Assembly (NCBI RefSeq): GCF_002443255.2
Contig: NW_019211457.1
Location: 25,350,921 to 25,414,920 of the forward strand
Source of the DNA: Varroa destructor
Taxonomy: Eukaryota > Arthropoda > Arachnida > Mesostigmata > Varroidae
Length of the DNA: 64,000 nt
Reading direction: 5' to 3'
Shown in pieces: positions 61,641-64,000 of this stretch (position 1 is its first letter; each line of letters starts with the position of its first letter). Below the pieces are notes generated by a model that was not told the origin of the DNA, did not search any database, and saw nothing but the letters and a program-made list of their open reading frames with translations. A program made the translations under genes and the position numbers.

Positions 61641-64000
61641 TTCGTCAATAAGCATACGGTACTCCCGTTTCATGGTAGATCTTCTTTCGGTTTTTGTTCC
61701 CGATGTTAGGTTTTCTCACAGCATTCGAGCAGCGTTGGCCACTGCAAGTCAGAGAACATAAAACATATCAGCAATTTCTATTTATTTTGACCAAGCAGTC
61801 TGTTAGTCCGTATTTTTTACCTGTTAGTGACATCTGTCCCGCTTACCCTTTCGACATTTTACGCGCGGAAGCATGTAAAACTACCAGAAAACAGTCAAAC
61901 CATTGGAGCTCACCTAGACACCACCACTTTCTTATTAAGCATCGGTAACGGTCATGTTATATGGTGCGAATAAGCACGCCAACTATATATATAGTACGGG
62001 ACATCAGCAGGAAATGTGAATGTTGGACTTACGGAAAACGGCCACGCCTGCGATCGCTGAAATATATTAAGCCAGTATTCGAAAAATCTTTGCCGCTGTC
62101 CTAATCGAAATATGAGGCACCGGTCGAAAATAGGGTAATGCCACTTTTATAAGCCAAAAACCGTTTAAAGCTGAATCACTTTAGTGTTGCGCTATTGGCC
62201 TTGAAAGTTAAATCGATCTGAATCCTTTTAATCGAGCATAGACTGTGTATATATGTCCATGTTCGTTTTGAAATCGGACGAAAGATATAGTGGCACTCTG
62301 TTTTGATGTAAAGCAACGTTTCACTGTTTCGTACCTCAATTCATTTCGACTTTACTAGAACCTCGTCTGCCGCCCTTCCCCCTAACAGAAAGAGACTCCC
62401 ACGGGTGTAGTCTGCCCTGTTTCATATTCAGTAGTGGCCTTTTACATTACGTTACATTACACTGTCATTAGGTTCTCACTCGAGTAGGGCCTGTGCCACG
62501 TCCGCCCGCTGTTTAGGAGAACGTTGGGGCTTCGGCGGCGATGTCAGACTCTACCTGCTGCGATCTATGCACCTGCTGGGGTTATCTCTACCATTCAGTG
62601 GGCGATTGGACTTTCCGGAACCAACAAACCTCTTGAACCGAACACCCTTGTTCCATCTAATTCGATTAGTGTCAACATTTCGCATTATCCTTCGGTCGGC
62701 GGAGATACTGCCTCCGAATTTTTACTTTGCTTCTCAAAGCTTTTCCTTTTTTGATGATTCGAGAAGCGTTTTAGAATGCCAGAGAACGAAAGAAGACCAG
62801 AACCCTGCTTTTGCTAATGAATTCATTGAAGATCGAAGATCACTAATCAGTGCTACTGCACTATGGGACCTATGCACTGAAATTTATTATGCAGATACAC
62901 TCACATGCAGATCAGACAGACATCTAGAGAAACTCACAAGAACTCTTGCTGATAGCGGTGCGAATCGATGCTTATGAATGGGGGAGCCGAATGGTTAGTA
63001 TAGTAGTTGAGGAAATGTAGCACGGCCGCAAATCGTCCAACGGAACGATGGACGACGCAGAATTACAACCATGGGCCAAAAGTGCTGTGTGTAACAGGGG
63101 CAAAGCCAGTGGTAAAGTTGTACGAAAAGATGGCACTAGTCGAAAGCACTTGAAATCAGCAACGGTTAATGTTATGCATGTTAAGCTAAATAATGGCCGC
63201 CTGGGTGGATAACGTCGGGATTATGAACTTATAATGTACGCTCTAACTGATTAGGAGTTCGTTGATGGTTGGTACTACGGCGCCTTATACGAGAATATGA
63301 CTTTTACTTTCTTCAAATGCTGGATTGCTATACCCGTTATTATTGTTACTGTTACATATATATATATATATTAATAAAAAGTAAAGATGGATTCTCTCTT
63401 TCGACCAAATTAATCACACTTTCTTCTCTCTATTGCGAAATATTGGAAACATTGTGCACAGTTTGAGCAGAAGTTCGAAATAAAAAGGACATTTTCTTAG
63501 TGCTAATGAGATGGTAAAGTTGACTACAATGTCTACACTTCGAGAAAAATAATATATTATCGCTGTGGAATCTGAGCGAACTCACAGAGAGGTTAGCCAG
63601 GTTGCGTTCATTTCTGTGTACTGGAACAGGGTACTAATTCACTTCAGAACGTTCCGTAACGCAATCCGGAGTAGTTAACATTCCCTGCCTTCTTGAAGTT
63701 GCATCATGATTCAATTCAACACCGGCCAATATTTTTAAATTCCTCAATAAAATGATTCTCATATATGCACGACACGCGTAACGCTCATGATATATATAGC
63801 TTTCTCAAACGAGAAGTCTGGTCCTTATCTTACATCGGCTTTATCAATGCTCTATAGAAGAAATAAGTGTCGAAAGAAAATTCTAACGAGAGAGTTAAAT
63901 CGGAAGTTATAGCATGGAACTGGCATTTCAGTGTTTGGCTTGTGCACGGTACCCATCAACTGCAACAATCACCGTACCAAATAAAAGTCCGCTAGGAGTC
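61641..64000. other. no supported gene
   Basis: The ATG frame 62,567-62,977 (136 codons) is among the longest in the window, but it has no recognisable domain, no promoter or splice evidence, and a length still expected by chance. A short (AT)n lies near 63,356. I see no transposon end for the neighbouring Tc1 relic. Confidence 0.5.

Noticed and set aside
62567..62977. 136-codon ATG frame as a gene
   Set aside because: Same reasons. The downstream part looks protein-like but matches nothing I know.

Overview
The window reads as AT-rich (roughly 40% GC by eye) nuclear DNA of an animal. The degraded 18S rRNA segment looks arthropod-like, the broken kinase keeps intron-exon structure, and both transposon relics are Tc1/mariner. 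A mite or other arachnid is plausible, but that is inference. Gene density is very low: one convincing intact coding sequence, and otherwise repeats, relics and DNA with no supported gene.

Layout. 1-12,960 holds no supported gene, only small palindromes and a short direct repeat. 12,961-17,575 is a 4.6-kb satellite array with a shared core, ACGYAYGGATAGTAC, in four blocks: about 61 copies of a 20-bp unit, 154 copies of a one-base variant, four 27-bp units, and three 58-bp composite units. The last block ends 23 bp beyond the stop codon of the one intact gene (17,599-18,396, minus strand), a 265-residue coiled-coil protein I do not recognise. A TATA box and a tiny upstream ORF lie 5' of it.

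18,400-23,200 is a graveyard linked to that gene. It holds a broken germinal-centre-kinase III (STK24/25/26-type) gene on the minus strand that still shows splice sites. A PX-like open segment sits in what should be one of its introns. A decayed, inverted paralogue of the coiled-coil gene lies at 22,681-23,170 on the plus strand.

28,959-29,332 is an antisense fragment of nuclear 18S rRNA far from any rDNA context. 32,684-32,762 is a tRNA-like (Pol III box) relic, and 32,994-33,065 a long imperfect inverted repeat. 41,344-42,303 (plus) and 60,930-61,640 (minus) are two inactivated Tc1/mariner transposases, each with one catalytic aspartate replaced. 48,794-49,095 (minus) is a possible last pair of exons, with a strong donor, two acceptors and a close AATAAA. 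56,300-56,990 has a dense run of small perfect hairpins. Everything else is low-complexity or featureless DNA in which the open frames are no longer than chance would give.

There is no operon-like cooperation between genes here. The main interest is the satellite and its attachment to the 3' end of a gene whose paralogue has decayed nearby.
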